In this document: positions 34,456-44,501 of the stretch, piece by piece
Position numbering within the stretch: position 1 is the stretch's first letter
How the letters are laid out: every line of letters starts with the position of its first letter
Assembly: GCA_946894095.1 (NCBI GenBank)
Contig: OX335647.2
Span: 14,464,001 to 14,528,000, forward strand
From: Incurvaria masculella
Taxonomy: Eukaryota > Arthropoda > Insecta > Lepidoptera > Incurvariidae
Direction of reading: 5' to 3'
Length of the DNA stretch: 64,000 nt
Position numbers and translations under genes: made by a program
Notes under the pieces: generated by a model
The model's database searches: none
What the model was told of the DNA's origin: nothing
What the model saw: the letters and a program-made list of their open reading frames with translations, nothing else

Positions 34456-34758
34456 TTTTTAAGGTTCCGTACCCAAAGGGTGAAAACGGAACCTTGTTAC
34501 TAAGCCTCCGCTGTCCGTCCGTCTGTCCGTCCGTCCGTCCGTCGGTCACAGGGCTGTATCTCATGAACCGTAATAGGTAGGCAGCTGAAATTTTCACAGA
34601 GTGTGTATTTATTTTGCCGCTATAACAACAAATAGGTAAAATAATAAAAACTAAAGGAGGGCCCATACAAATAACATGATTTTTTTTGTGTTAAATCTTG
34701 TACGATGGTACGGAACCCTTCGTGTGCGAGTCCGACTCGCACTTGGCTGGTTTTTTTT
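34456..34758 (-). repeat. CCGGCCAAGTGCGAGTC-family repeat, full length
   Basis: On the minus strand it runs from AGCCAAGTGCGAGTCGGACT and CGAAGGGTTCCGTACCATCG through a GGACGGACGGACGG tract to GGTTCCGTTTTCACCCTTTG and GGTACGGAACCTT. Its start overlaps the end of the SINE head fragment to the left. Confidence 0.82.
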
Positions 34759-34852
34759 ACTTTTAGTATAGCGGAAAGACGGAGTACATCAATTTATACG
34801 AATATTTAATTAAACTTCATATTGAGTTACGTCACAGGTATTTTATTAATAT

Positions 34853-35040
34853 TCCCGGTTTGGAACCAACGTATTGAATGAGAGTTGGTCGAAGCTGTGA
34901 TTGAAGGTTCCGCCAACTTTAATGAAGCCGTGCAATATGCGGAAGGTCCTGGAATGGCACCTAGTTTCCGTGTAGTTGGTTAGGTTTATATCATGACAGT
35001 AGGTGTGGTATTAGCCGTTCCAATCCAGTTACATAAAACA
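34853..35040 (+). repeat. SINE body and tail
   Basis: It contains TTGAATGAGAGTTGGTCGAA, AATGAAGCCGTGCAATATGC, GGAAGGTCCTGGAATGGCAC and ends GACAGTAGGTGTGGTATTAG, CCAGTTACATAAAA. Head missing, moderately diverged. Confidence 0.68.
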
Positions 35041-35047
35041 TTCTTTG

Positions 35048-35285
35048 CCTGATGCTAGTTGGTGGTGGCCACTCGGGTTGGTACCATCGCATTTGATAAA
35101 AAGTGGTTCTAGCCGCAACGAAAAATGTTCGTGTTTTCCATTCAATTCAATGACCTGTGCTCATATATAAATGAAAAAACAGGTCCTTGCATGACGCTTA
35201 ATTTATTTGGGATTGTGATGTGTTGAGGGCTTAAATCATGACAGTAGGTGTAATATTGATATTAATCATCACTGTCCAATCGTGG
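35048..35285 (+). repeat. SINE body and tail, adjacent copy
   Basis: It follows the previous copy within 10 bases. Motifs: CACTCGGGTTGGTACCATCG, TCGTGTTTTCCATTCAATTC, AGGTCCTTGCATGACGCTTA, CATGACAGTAGGTGTAATAT. The two copies are truncated at different points and are therefore separate insertions or an old tandem. Confidence 0.65.
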
Positions 35286-35590
35286 AGATTGTGGGCTTCA
35301 TAAGCTATCCGATTCCAATGTGTCGATATATGCTGCGACATGGTCACATCACTAACTCACTTCCAACGCAGACTACTCGTGATGACCTTTAAAAATTGAT
35401 TAAAATTAGAATATTAACAATTACAGTGCACTTAAATGTGATGTGATGTTCTATGTGTTTGGATATTCACATGTTCACTACAATTTTTCCATATTTTCAC
35501 CGCCCAGATCGGCATTTCGACAAAAAGCAGGAACGATGCGCTCGCGCCGCGCGTACAGTAGCACTACATGTCAGGCTTGCGGCTTGCTCG

Positions 35591-35830
35591 CTATAAGCGC
35601 AATTTTGCGCTTATGACGCCGACACGATCCCGTGCGCGATATCGACTACTTTGGTACGTCGGCGGATTGTCACGGTGGGCACCATATCCCGTAACGATAT
35701 TCCACGCATGGCTCGCTCTATTGCTCGCTGGGCAACTTTCAACCTTTGGACAACGGCGACCGTCAGAGTCCAAGTTTCACATCCGTACGTCGCACACGTA
35801 AGAACAATTAAAAATGCACAGAACGACATT
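35591..35830 (-). pseudogene. RTE-clade LINE reverse-transcriptase distal fragment
   Basis: The minus-strand frame reads VLTCATYGCETWTLT, VAQRAIERAMRGISLRDMVP and IRRRTKVVDIA. These correspond to the VLP.LTYGAETW.LT....KL...QRAMER.MLGVSLRD....IR.RT.V.D conserved block that lies upstream of the KLKWQWAGH tail in RTE LINEs. The tail itself is absent here. The matching tail section occurs at 43136-43430. Confidence 0.75.
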
Positions 35831-35839
35831 TATTGCAAC

Positions 35840-35930
35840 GAACATTCAATGTAGCGCGTCCCGAGCTTGTAAGCGAACTTATTGGCCGGCGCAACCGTTG
35901 GTATTCGGTGGCTTTCGGTCGCCGCTTCCG
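35840..35930 (+). repeat. GGTAGCGCCGGCC-family TIR element, right half
   Basis: GCGCGTCCCGAGCTTGTAAG, CGAACTTATTGGCCGGCGCA match the right end of the element complete at 11949-12116. The left half is not present next to it. The GC-richer stretch 35930-36010 beyond it is unassigned. Confidence 0.5.
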
Positions 35931-36128
35931 TCCTTTCGATGGATGTAGATGAGCCCCCACCGCCCGCGCCTGACGCACCGTGCCCACGCATGTTTACGCC
36001 TCGCGGACAGATACTGCCAAAGGAATATTTCACTCTGCTCTGAAGTTTACATAGTTGTAAATATAAATGTTCAATCAAACTATTGTTTCTATTTTTAGTA
36101 GTAACTCCAAAAACAATTAGATAATGTT

Positions 36129-36350
36129 TTTAGGGTCCCATACCCAAATGGTGCCCAAATGAATGATTACTAAGCCTCCGCTGCACGTCCGTCCGTCTGT
36201 CACAGGGTCATGAACCGTAATAGGTAGACAGCTGAAATTTACAGGCATTGAAGAAATACACACAGAGTGTGTATATCTGCTGCCGCTATAACAACAAATA
36301 GTAAAAATAAAAACAAATAAAAATACGTGATTTATTTGGGTTTCCTAATA
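36129..36350 (-). repeat. CCGGCCAAGTGCGAGTC-family repeat, diverged and truncated
   Basis: The terminal TTTAGGGTCCCATACCCAAA, a short CCGTCCGTCTGTCACAGGGT tract and GTGTGTATATCTGCTGCCGC are present in minus-strand orientation. The CCGGCC end is missing. A duplicated ACACACAGAGTGTGT palindrome lies at 36258-36272. Confidence 0.7.
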
Positions 36351-36365
36351 CACCGTGACCATTTT

Positions 36366-36465
36366 CATATGTTACTGGACATGCATGGCTTATCGTTCAG
36401 GATATTAGCCCAAAGCACCACACGTGAAAGTGGTGTCACGCTAGGACTTTTCCACGTACGACGGC
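36366..36465 (-). repeat. SINE tail fragment
   Basis: Minus-strand order GTCCTAGCGTGACACCACTT, TGGTGCTTTGGGCTAATATC, CATGTCCAGTAACATATG follows the SINE 3' end. Confidence 0.6.
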
Positions 36466-36966
36466 GGCGGGGACGTGGGCAGGCGGCTAGCCTAAATTAA
36501 CCTAAAGTATGCTCTGAACGGAAGCCCAAACCTGCACTCCACTTCGTTTCTGATTTCAGGCTCTAATATCATTTCAAACACAGTTGAGTGTGAGTCACAG
36601 TCAGTCAGTATCACAAGGTACACGGATAGTATCGTATTCAGATATAGATAGTATTCAGATAACGGAATCGGGTGAAGAGAACAAAAAAAATCGCGTACAG
36701 TCGTCGCAGATGTCTCGAGTACTACAGGAAAACAGAATTGCTATACTTGCTTCACACGCCAGAGGTTGTAGGTTCAAACCTCGCCCCGGTCACCCACCAC
36801 TATCTTTCTCATTATTAGTTGAACATATCTTCTATTCTACGCTTTATAACCCACCCACCTATCACCAATGATTCACACGTCCGTAATACTATTAATGATA
36901 GTCAACCTCAGAATTAAATATGATAAGCTGTAAATTCGTATCAACCTTTATTTTGGCATTCTTTAA

Positions 36967-37310
36967 GGATGTTCCGACCCATACAATGTTTTTTTTAAAC
37001 AGAACGCAAAAAGCGAATTCGTCAAACATATTAAATATAGCCATAGTAGTTGCAGCGAAAACATATTCACAATTTCAGGTTTAATGGTTTCGTTGTAATT
37101 GCCGATTAGAAGTTTTAAACCGTTAGATGGCGCTGTTAAATAAAAATCGTATTTAAATAAATTGTAACAAAACCAATAATCCTGAAATTGTGAAATTGTT
37201 TTCGCTGCAAGTAATATGACTATATTAAACTTTTATTATTAATTCGTGGCTTAAAGTGAAATACTTTTTGCGTTATGTGTGCAAACAACTTTATATCGGT
37301 CGGAACAGCC
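36967..37310. repeat. TTAA-flanked TIR element (GTTCCGACC family)
   Basis: The ends GGATGTTCCGACC and GGTCGGAACAGCC are inverted. TTAA lies on both sides (36963-36966 and 37311-37314). A longer internal inverted pair, GTTGCAGCGAAAACATATTC and its inverse near 37190-37215 (GTTTTCGCTGCAA), and AATTTCAGG/CCTGAAATT are also present. 344 bp, non-coding. The TTAA on its right is shared with the next element. Confidence 0.78.
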
Positions 37311-37314
37311 TTAA

Positions 37315-38538
37315 GTTGTCTCAAAAGTCTCATTAAGGTGGCCCAACCCGGCGGCCTCAACTCATTTGCGGGCACGGTACAAAACCGTGCTGTTGCGCTC
37401 TGGGACCTTCTATGTTTCTAAGAATAAGACAGGCTCCGTGATGAGGAAGATGCAACCTGTCCACAAAAAAGACAATGTGCATAGTGTATGATTTGGTAAG
37501 ATTTACGAAAATTTTAATTTCAAAACGACTTATAGCTAAAAGTAAACCACGACCGCTGTAGTCAAAAATCTAACAAAAACCAAATAGATTATAAATCTTG
37601 ATTAAATATGCTATGTCTGATGACTTTAAGATGTTCTTACTTTATCATTGCGTAATCCACCTCCAAAGTTATTGTATAAAACGCTCGAAAAATCCGAACT
37701 TTCGGACGTTATAACTTGGAAACTAAACACAATTTTACAATGCCAATGGTCATCAGACATCTACTTCAATCAAATAAAGCTATTTTGAGCAAAATTTTGG
37801 ATCTCTGACAAGAAATTTAGGCGTGATCTTCTTTCCCCTTTTGTATGGGGAGATGAGCGGGTTGGGTCACCTTAAATCTCATGCATGGCTGAGCACTGCG
37901 CGCCGTCCGCGCTCTATCTCAAAAACAGTTAGGCGTATAAAAATATGTTTTGGACAATATGTGTAGAGAAGTTTGAAACCACAGGAAGCGAGATATTATA
38001 TATTATTTTTGCGACCTTTAAGGCTGAGTCCAGCCTTTAACGAACGAACAATAATGGCAACCTCCGGAAGCATTGAGTTTGTGTTAGGGCTCATTGTTGT
38101 ATGCGCGTCAAAATCCTATTCAGGCGAGCGATATTTATGTTTTTGATTTGTAATTTCTACTTTTTAAAGTGAATTAATATATCTTTCACGCTTATTCAGT
38201 GTATAAATATGTGATCTTGACCCACAAAAAGGAAAATTTTCTGAATCATTTAGTTTCCTAGCGCTGCGGCCGGCTTGAAAACCCAGTAAAACCTAGTAAA
38301 TAGGTAGTTACAAACATATTTTTTAATGTATATAAGCAACACATTAAAACTGTTTTAATCTCATACCTAGTGTATAATATATATAATAGTCTAAACTTTG
38401 ATATTTTGATTTTTCTGCGGGTGTTTATTCTTAAATGACGCTAAAATGAACTAAAAATGACCCCAAATAATTCGAGGTTAGCGTTATATGGAGCCTTAGC
38501 CTTGAATATACTTGATTTTATGAGACTTTTGAGACAAC
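37315..38538. repeat. TTAA-flanked element with perfect 19-bp TIRs, interrupted
   Basis: GTTGTCTCAAAAGTCTCAT at 37315-37333 is exactly inverted at 38520-38538, and TTAA lies outside both ends (37311-37314 and 38539-38542). A complete copy of the 541-bp family (37337-37871) sits just inside its left end. Without this insert it would be about 685 bp. No transposase frame. This is the only copy in the window. Confidence 0.75.
37337..37871 (+). repeat. 541-bp-family TTAA element, copy 3 (nested)
   Basis: Ends GGTGGCCCAACCCGGCGG and GCGGGTTGGGTCACC, with TTAA at 37333-37336 and 37872-37875. 535 bp, with small internal deletions relative to copies 1 and 2 (for example near 37626). It is inserted within the 19-bp-TIR element. 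Confidence 0.83.
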
Positions 38539-38694
38539 TTAAAAAAATCGAAAATAAGAGTTAACGAGGTGACAGCTTATTATTTCTCATTCTTAGGACA
38601 AACCCCTAAATGACTAGGACTATAAATTGTATTTGTGAAGAACACCTCCTATAAATTTAAGTCGCCCTGGGTAGAAGTAAAATTGCTGTGTTAA

Positions 38695-39234
38695 GGTGGC
38701 CCAACCCGCTCAACTCCCCATACAAACGGGAAAGAAGATCACGCCCATATTTCTTGTCAGAGATCCCAAATTTTGCTCAAAATAGCTTTATTTGATCGAA
38801 CTAGATGTCTGATGACCATTGGCATTGTTAAATTGTGTTTGGTTTCTAAGTTATAAGGTCCGAAAGTTCGAATTTTTCGCGCGTTTTATGCAATAACTTT
38901 GGAGTTGGATTACACCATGATAAAGTAAGAACATCTTAAAAAGATTAGTCATCAGACATAGCTTATTTAATCAAAATATATAATCTATTTGGTTTTTGTT
39001 AGATTTTTGACTACAGCGGTCGTGGTTTACTTTTAGCTATAAGTCGTTTTGTAATTAAAATTTTCGTAAATCTTACCAATTCATACACTATGCACATTGT
39101 TTTTTTGTGGACGTGTTGCATCTTCCTCATCACGGAGCCTGTCTTTTTCTTTGAAACAGAGAAGGTCCCAGAGCGCAACAGCACGGTTTTGTACCTTGCC
39201 CGCGAATGAGTTAGGCCCGCCGGGTTGGGCCACC
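38695..39234 (-). repeat. 541-bp-family TTAA element, copy 4 (inverted)
   Basis: Same family in the opposite orientation, with TTAA at 38691-38694 and 39235-39238. Its start GGTGGCCCAACCCGCTCAAC is the minus-strand right end of the other copies. Copies 3 and 4, 820 bases apart and inverted, could pair as a long stem if co-transcribed. Confidence 0.84.
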
Positions 39235-39239
39235 TTAAA

Positions 39240-39985
39240 CCTTATTGAAAATAATTATTTTGAAACTGGGGCTTATAAATAAACATGCAAAATAATTTTA
39301 ATACGAACGTAGATATCTGAAAATATCTAGTAATTAGTACTAATGTGTATTTGGAAGAGGTAAATGGTAATTTTTCTAGTTATCTGTAACGCACTTCGAA
39401 AGAACGTTTTAGGTCTTAAAATTGAAATTATCGTTTGATGTAGTTGTAGAAGATTTTTTTAAACCTACCAAAGCCGTCTGTTATTTCAAACCTGTTTCAG
39501 AGCCTCTGAAACAAGTTGATATAACAGACGGATATGAATTAATACATTCCCTTATTATTTTCATTTTTCCACCTACATTCTAATAATATTATATTAAGAA
39601 AAATACGGCTTTCCGCGTATATGAGAACATCGCGGGATAAAATCACAGAGCACTTCTGTTACCCTTTGATCGATTGCGTCGCTTGAATAAGTTAAAAAAT
39701 TTTGAAAAGAGCTAACTCGGGATGCTTTTAAAAAAGAACCATCGCAAATGCTTCTGCCCATGAAAATTTACCTAAATATGTGTATACAAACACAAAAAGG
39801 CGTATCAAGGCGTAAAATCAACAACAAATAAACAAACAAGTTAGTTTATAAAAAAAAAGCAAAAACGCATAGGCCTACATTCCAGTCGATTTTTTTGAGT
39901 GCGAAAATTTCACAAAAATGTTTCTTAATTTCAACGAGGTAACAGGCACGACCCATTGTATGGAACTTCATCACATCATTATGAT
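39240..39985. other. AT-rich DNA with a 58-bp palindrome
   Basis: 39474-39531 is a layered palindrome: CCGTCTGTTAT pairs with ATAACAGACGG and, inside it, CTGTTTCAGAG pairs with CTCTGAAACA. No gene is recognised in the remainder. Confidence 0.55.
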
Positions 39986-40378
39986 GTCAGCCTCAGTGGC
40001 CCAGTGGCGCGACACTTCGGCGATCGCTCTCCGAAGTTAAGCAGCGCTGGGTCCGGTCTGGTCTTGGATGGGTGACCATTAGACCGTTGAGAGAGGCTGG
40101 CCGTGGTTCGGATTCCACGTTAAACTGTAGGTCCCCTTCCTTACTTACTAGGTGGTAGGGTTAATCCCGCCCGGGTTGGTACCATCGCATTGAATGAACG
40201 ATGGTCGAAGCGGCAATGAAAATTGTCCGTGTTTTCCATCCAGTTCAATGTAGCCGAGCAATATAAGGAAGGTCCTGGCATGGCACCTAGCTCCCATGTG
40301 GTGTGTTGGGCTAATACCATGACAGAAGGTGTGGTATTAGTCATCATGTCCAGTCACATAAAAAAAAAAAAAAAAAAA
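39986..40378 (+). repeat. 5S-rRNA-headed SINE, full length (copy 3)
   Basis: It starts GTCAGCCTCAGTGGCCCAGT. The 5S-type promoter segment spans about 40020-40075 (CCGAAGTTAAGCAGCGCTGG, then TCTTGGATGGGTGACC). The body follows from about 40110 (GGATTCCACGTTAAACTGTA) to CATGTCCAGTCACAT, and a pure 19-base A tail ends at 40378. The intact promoter, long A tail and close match to the two upstream copies indicate a young element. Confidence 0.9.
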
Positions 40379-40379
40379 T

Positions 40380-41795
40380 CCTCCTAACTGAGTGGTTCTC
40401 AACCTTTGAGTGATAAGGGACCATTTGGCAAAATGTTTGTCTTGCCAAACGTTTGCAACTTCTGCAACTGTTTGCACCAGTTAGTCCATGGCTGGTAATG
40501 GTAATGCTTGGTAAGTTACTTCAATCTAAATGAATAAAGGGTTAGTCTATCTAAACAAAAAAACACAAACAAAGGTATTTTATGTTTACGAAAATTTTAC
40601 TTTACTGAGATAGATACCTATATAATTTTAATGCGACTTGCGCTCTAAAAGCGGTTTTCAAAAATAATAGACCTGCTGATTCCGTTCTTTAACGGACAGT
40701 GCAAGGCTGGATGTAATATCTTTGCCCAAACAAACCCATGATTTGTTTTGCACGCTTGCAAGATCACTGTGTAGTGTAGCATATACTAACTGAAACTCTA
40801 CTTATTAGGAACTTTAAAATCAAGCATGGTCAAAATACGTTCACTACTATATTCAATAAATGTGCGTTATATTTTCCTTGGTAATCTTGCTATAGATGGT
40901 TGTTAAAATAAAATTAAAAAATCTGGCAGTTTGTGTCTGCTGAAATGTACAGATCACTCGTACTAGCGAATAAATTACAAGCAAATACGTACAATCGAGA
41001 TTTTTCGTCTTCTTTCCGATGAAACGAAGATACGTTTCGATTACACAATTCGCGGAAATGTAATTCAACAAGTACAAATACTTCTGGAAGAACTCCTGAA
41101 AGGATATAGCTCTTTATATTATGTTTTTGCAGCTTCATTATTATTATTACCTTACGACAGAGATGAACGAGTGATAAGGCACAAGCGAAACTAATTTACT
41201 TACTTTTTCATTCAAATTGTTAGAGACAATCTCTAGGATCCTCATAGAGGAAATCAGTGTTTGCCTTTCTTAAAAGCTTTGAAACATTTAATTGAAAATG
41301 TAATAAATTAATAGATGAATTGTTACACATTTAATCTCATCAAACGACCTTATGTTTCGACACAAATAGATTGTTTCAGTGAAGACGAACCCGGAATAAA
41401 TCTCATGAATTAGACGTAAGATTTTTATATATCGTTTTTCAAAATCGACGAATTACCGATTACGTTAACTAAACCCTCACTTAATTTGTTTTATCCCTTT
41501 GACTAGCAAACTGACACAGATTCTTCTTCTTTTTTGAAGAGTTCAAACCGGGCTGGTGGATTGGCGTTTTTGTCAATCACGCTTGAGTTTCGCGTCTTCG
41601 GGAAGTGTCTACTAAAAGCAAAGGACGGTACAATCGGAATAAATAAATAAAATAAAACGTTTTTTTTTATTTACAGTTGATTTAATAAGTTACTTTCGTG
41701 AGGTCTGTCAATTATTTACTATAATATAATACAGTTATTTATTATATAGGTACATACAGTGGATTACTAGACAGACACGATGTTTAAATTCATAA
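40380..41795. other. Unannotated AT-rich DNA
   Basis: No repeat boundaries recognised. Overlapping minus-strand frames at 40853-41138 have no domain. Confidence 0.4.
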
Positions 41796-41799
41796 AGTT

Positions 41800-41917
41800 A
41801 CTTGAACTTGGCTAAGCCAAAGCATGATTTCCGACTGTGATTTTTGAGATAAAATGTAATAGATAAACGTGAGAATGACAGTCGGAAGGAATACTTTGGC
41901 TAAGCTAAGAACAAGTA
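41800..41917. repeat. Short TIR element (ACTTGxxCTTxGCTAAGCCAAAG)
   Basis: ACTTGAACTTGGCTAAGCCA at the left pairs with TTTGGCTAAGCTAAGAACAAG at the right. Inside, CCGACTGT pairs with ACAGTCGG. 118 bp, single copy here. Confidence 0.6.
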
Positions 41918-42454
41918 ACGTCTATGTATTACAGCACAAAATGTTGCAACAAACACCATATGTTTATTCTACCATTTTTTATAAAACTTGTAATCGATAG
42001 CCTACAATCCTTAACAATATATAAAGCCTATAATTCTCAATAAGAATACGCGAAAGATCATGCGATCGCTCGGAGGCACTTAGGGTACGACTGTGTATGT
42101 ATTTTACATGCCTCCGTGTAGATAGTAAACGTAGTTAGTAGTTGTGTATACAGAATTCAAACTAATTCGAAACACCTTGAAGTATTTGTATCGTAAAGCT
42201 CCTTGTTATTTTCGCATTTGGGTATTCGGGGGAGTATGCGTGGCGGGGAAGGCGGTGGCGGGGGAAGGGCCGACCGCCTTCGCTTAATTCGACACACAAA
42301 TAGAAAAATATCCGAGAATTTTATAGTAACAGTGGCAACGGCTTTTCTTTATTTCGGGAAAAAACCTTTGACCAAAACAATGGTTCGAAATTATAACTAC
42401 GAATTATCTTATATTATTTAGAAATTAAGTAAGTATAAGCTTTATCTAATTGTA

Positions 42455-42506
42455 ATTGTAAGCATTATCAATAATAAACATTTTCATTTTCATTTTCATT
42501 TTCATG
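42455..42506 (+). repeat. LINE-like 3' tail with (CATTTT)n
   Basis: TAATTGTAATTGTAAGCATT, TCAATAATAAA is followed by four CATTTT units. A polyadenylation-like AATAAA plus a short tandem tail is how many LINEs end. The parent element is not identified. Confidence 0.45.
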
Positions 42507-42513
42507 TTAAGGT

Positions 42514-42628
42514 TCTACCAAGCCGCAGAATTTGACCAAGACTCTTCAACCTGTGTTTTGTTCAACCGACCGAGAAGTGATCGAACAGGTTGACGAGTAT
42601 ATCTCGGTCAAATTCTGAGGTTTGGTAG
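42514..42628. repeat. 115-bp TIR element (CTACCAAGCCGCAGAATTTGACC)
   Basis: CTACCAAGCCGCAGAATTTG is inverted at the right end as CAAATTCTGAGGTTTGGTAG. The inner parts also pair (TTCAACCTGT with ACAGGTTGA), so most of the element can fold into one hairpin. Confidence 0.7.
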
Positions 42629-42631
42629 ACA

Positions 42632-42716
42632 TGGACTGACGGTTGAGAGACGAATCCAACTGGGTTGGGCTGCCTTCGGAAAGCTTAAATTCGCTGTCAG
42701 GTCTGACCTTCCGCTA
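42632..42716 (+). pseudogene. RTE-clade LINE reverse-transcriptase fragment
   Basis: The plus-strand frame reads LTVERRIQLGWAAFGKLKFA. This corresponds to the conserved EI.RRI..GWAAFGKLR.VF segment upstream of the TYG.ETW motif in RTE LINEs. About 28 codons remain. Confidence 0.65.
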
Positions 42717-43135
42717 TAAAATAACATGTCGCCTGGCAGCAGCTCGATGCTTTCGTCGGGCGCCTAGCGGGCGCCATGTTCGAGAGAGCCGACAACTCGG
42801 GCTTTCCGAGCCTGCACAAAATAGCGCCCCTGCACGCTAGGCCGCCAAACACAAGGCGAGAGCTGCCACGCAGCCTAATACTGCCTTCCCCCCCGCAGAC
42901 GCCACCGCAGCCACCACAAATCCGCCCGCAGCCTTAACAAGCAGGCCCTGCCCACTCGTCCTCGAGCGAGTGAGGGCCCTCGGTCGCTGGTCGTACGACG
43001 ACCACTAGCGCCCGCAAAAAAAAGGACTACCACACCAAAAGGCTCCAGCGACTGACCAGCTGAAGTTGGTTGCAAATTGCCATGAGGCAAAGCCTCGATG
43101 CCCACAAACCGCCCCACCCAACAAGGGGCGCTAAG
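42717..43135. other. GC-rich segment of unknown origin between two LINE relics
   Basis: A C- and CpG-rich stretch that includes the palindrome GGGCGCCTAGCGGGCGCC at 42759-42776. It lies between a plus-strand RTE fragment and the tail of a minus-strand RTE copy. Open frames on both strands have no recognised domain. It may be LINE untranslated sequence or a unique regulatory island. Confidence 0.3.
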
Positions 43136-43430
43136 ACAGTCAGTCAGTCAGTCAGTCAGTCAGCGTGTTTGTGTCCACTGCGCCATACGCCTCTCCAATC
43201 CTTCTCCAGTCCTCCCGGCCCTCAGCGGTACGGAACCACTGCTTTCCGCCGACGCACTTGATGTCGTCTTCCCACCTGGCGGGTGGTGTTCCCACACTCC
43301 GTTTGCCTGTCCACGGCCGCCAGTGTAGGACACGGTTACTCCAACGGTCGTCGTCTCTTCGGCTGACGTGACCAGCCCATTGCCATTTTAGCTTAGCCAC
43401 CCGACTACTTTGGTACGTCGGACGCTAAGA
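43136..43430 (-). pseudogene. RTE-clade LINE 3' end with (CTGA)n tail
   Basis: The minus-strand frame reads RRTKVVGW, AKLKWQWAGHVSRRDD, WSNRVLHWRPWTGKRSVGTP, PARWEDDIK and ends GEAYGAVDTNTLTD. This is the canonical RTE ORF terminus. It is followed on the minus strand by a run of seven CTGA units at 43137-43165, the kind of short tandem 3' tail typical of RTE elements. Upstream catalytic domains are missing (5' truncation). The stretch of about 80 codons without stops suggests a fairly recent copy. Confidence 0.83.
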
Positions 43431-43941
43431 CAACAAGAGGAATACTGTGTCGCACAACAACATTTCCTGCAAAATTTATCATTTATGCTCAATGCTATCG
43501 GTTGGAATAGTTTCCTCACGAATGTTTGTCCATTAGACCGAGTTCATTAACTATATGAGCTGAAAAGGGGAATTTTTATTTTATTTTTTCCTTCACGGCG
43601 CTAAATGTGCCAGCTTTATCGCCACAGTCCAAGATTTTTTATATTATTTGTAGGATTCCCTACAAAGTCGATTTGTTTATTAAAAATATGACGTAGGGTA
43701 TATTGCAGCCGCTGCCTGTACGTCTATTACGAATTTTTTCGAAAGCGATAACGCATCGAAATCGCATCGAAAATGTATGAGAAACTGAGCGCCTCTAGTG
43801 GGCGAAAAGGGTAACTCATTTCGGTATTACGAGTTCTTTTGACATTTGAAATCGCCTTCGCTTCGCTAGCTCGGCGAAACGAAATTTTCGATTCGATTCT
43901 CACTGGACATTTTCTTGGTGACAGGCCTGTATTTTATTAAA

Positions 43942-44169
43942 ATGTGTTCGCTGGGGTATTTCGCGTGGCGACTTGTTGCTGAAGCCGAACAAGAAGACCT
44001 GCATGAAACACACCGGGGTACTAATGCATATCTAAGATGGATCGTGGACCCAGTTAGGTGTCTAACTGAGTCGGAATTCAAGCGGCGTTACCGCATATCA
44101 AAAGAGGCCTTCGCGTTCCTCAGCGAGGAGCTGAAACGTTACACCGACCTGCGGTCCTCTCAGAGTTAG
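43942..44169 (+). pseudogene. PIF/Harbinger transposase N-terminal fragment
   Basis: The frame reads NAYLRWIVDPVRCLTESEFK, RRYRISKEAFAFLSEELKRY and then stops. A P...L...EF..RYR.SKE....L...L pattern about 50-70 residues from the start is characteristic of Harbinger/HARBI1-type transposases. The DDE catalytic domain that should follow is absent. The 200 bases upstream (43700-43900) carry small inverted GAAATCG/CGATTTC motifs that may be the transposon's 5' end. A related non-coding piece is at 48872-49012. The start is taken at ATG 43942. Confidence 0.6.
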
Positions 44170-44501
44170 CCGCGACCATAAGGTATTATTTTATTTTGCC
44201 CGAGAAACCCAAACCATGATGATTTTTTTAATCGGTTAACCTCTTGCAGGTTAATTTGTTTCGTATCACTGGAAAGGGATAATTTGGCTTGGCATTACTC
44301 CACATTCATTTTGTGATTGAATTGAAACCAGAAGAAGTCTTAGAACACTTTTCAAATATGGACCGAATTTTTGTCTTTGTGTAATGTGTCTGTATCCTTT
44401 TTGTAATAAATTAGTTCGTACCTAGCAAGAATGTTCATCAAAGATAAAGTTCGTTCGGTTACGTTGCGCATAACACAACTAAATATCTATAGTGCGGCTG
44501 C

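Noticed and set aside
40014..40110. A 5S rRNA gene
   Set aside because: Only the internal promoter-like half resembles 5S rRNA. The 5' and 3' ends do not, and the segment is the head of a repeated SINE.
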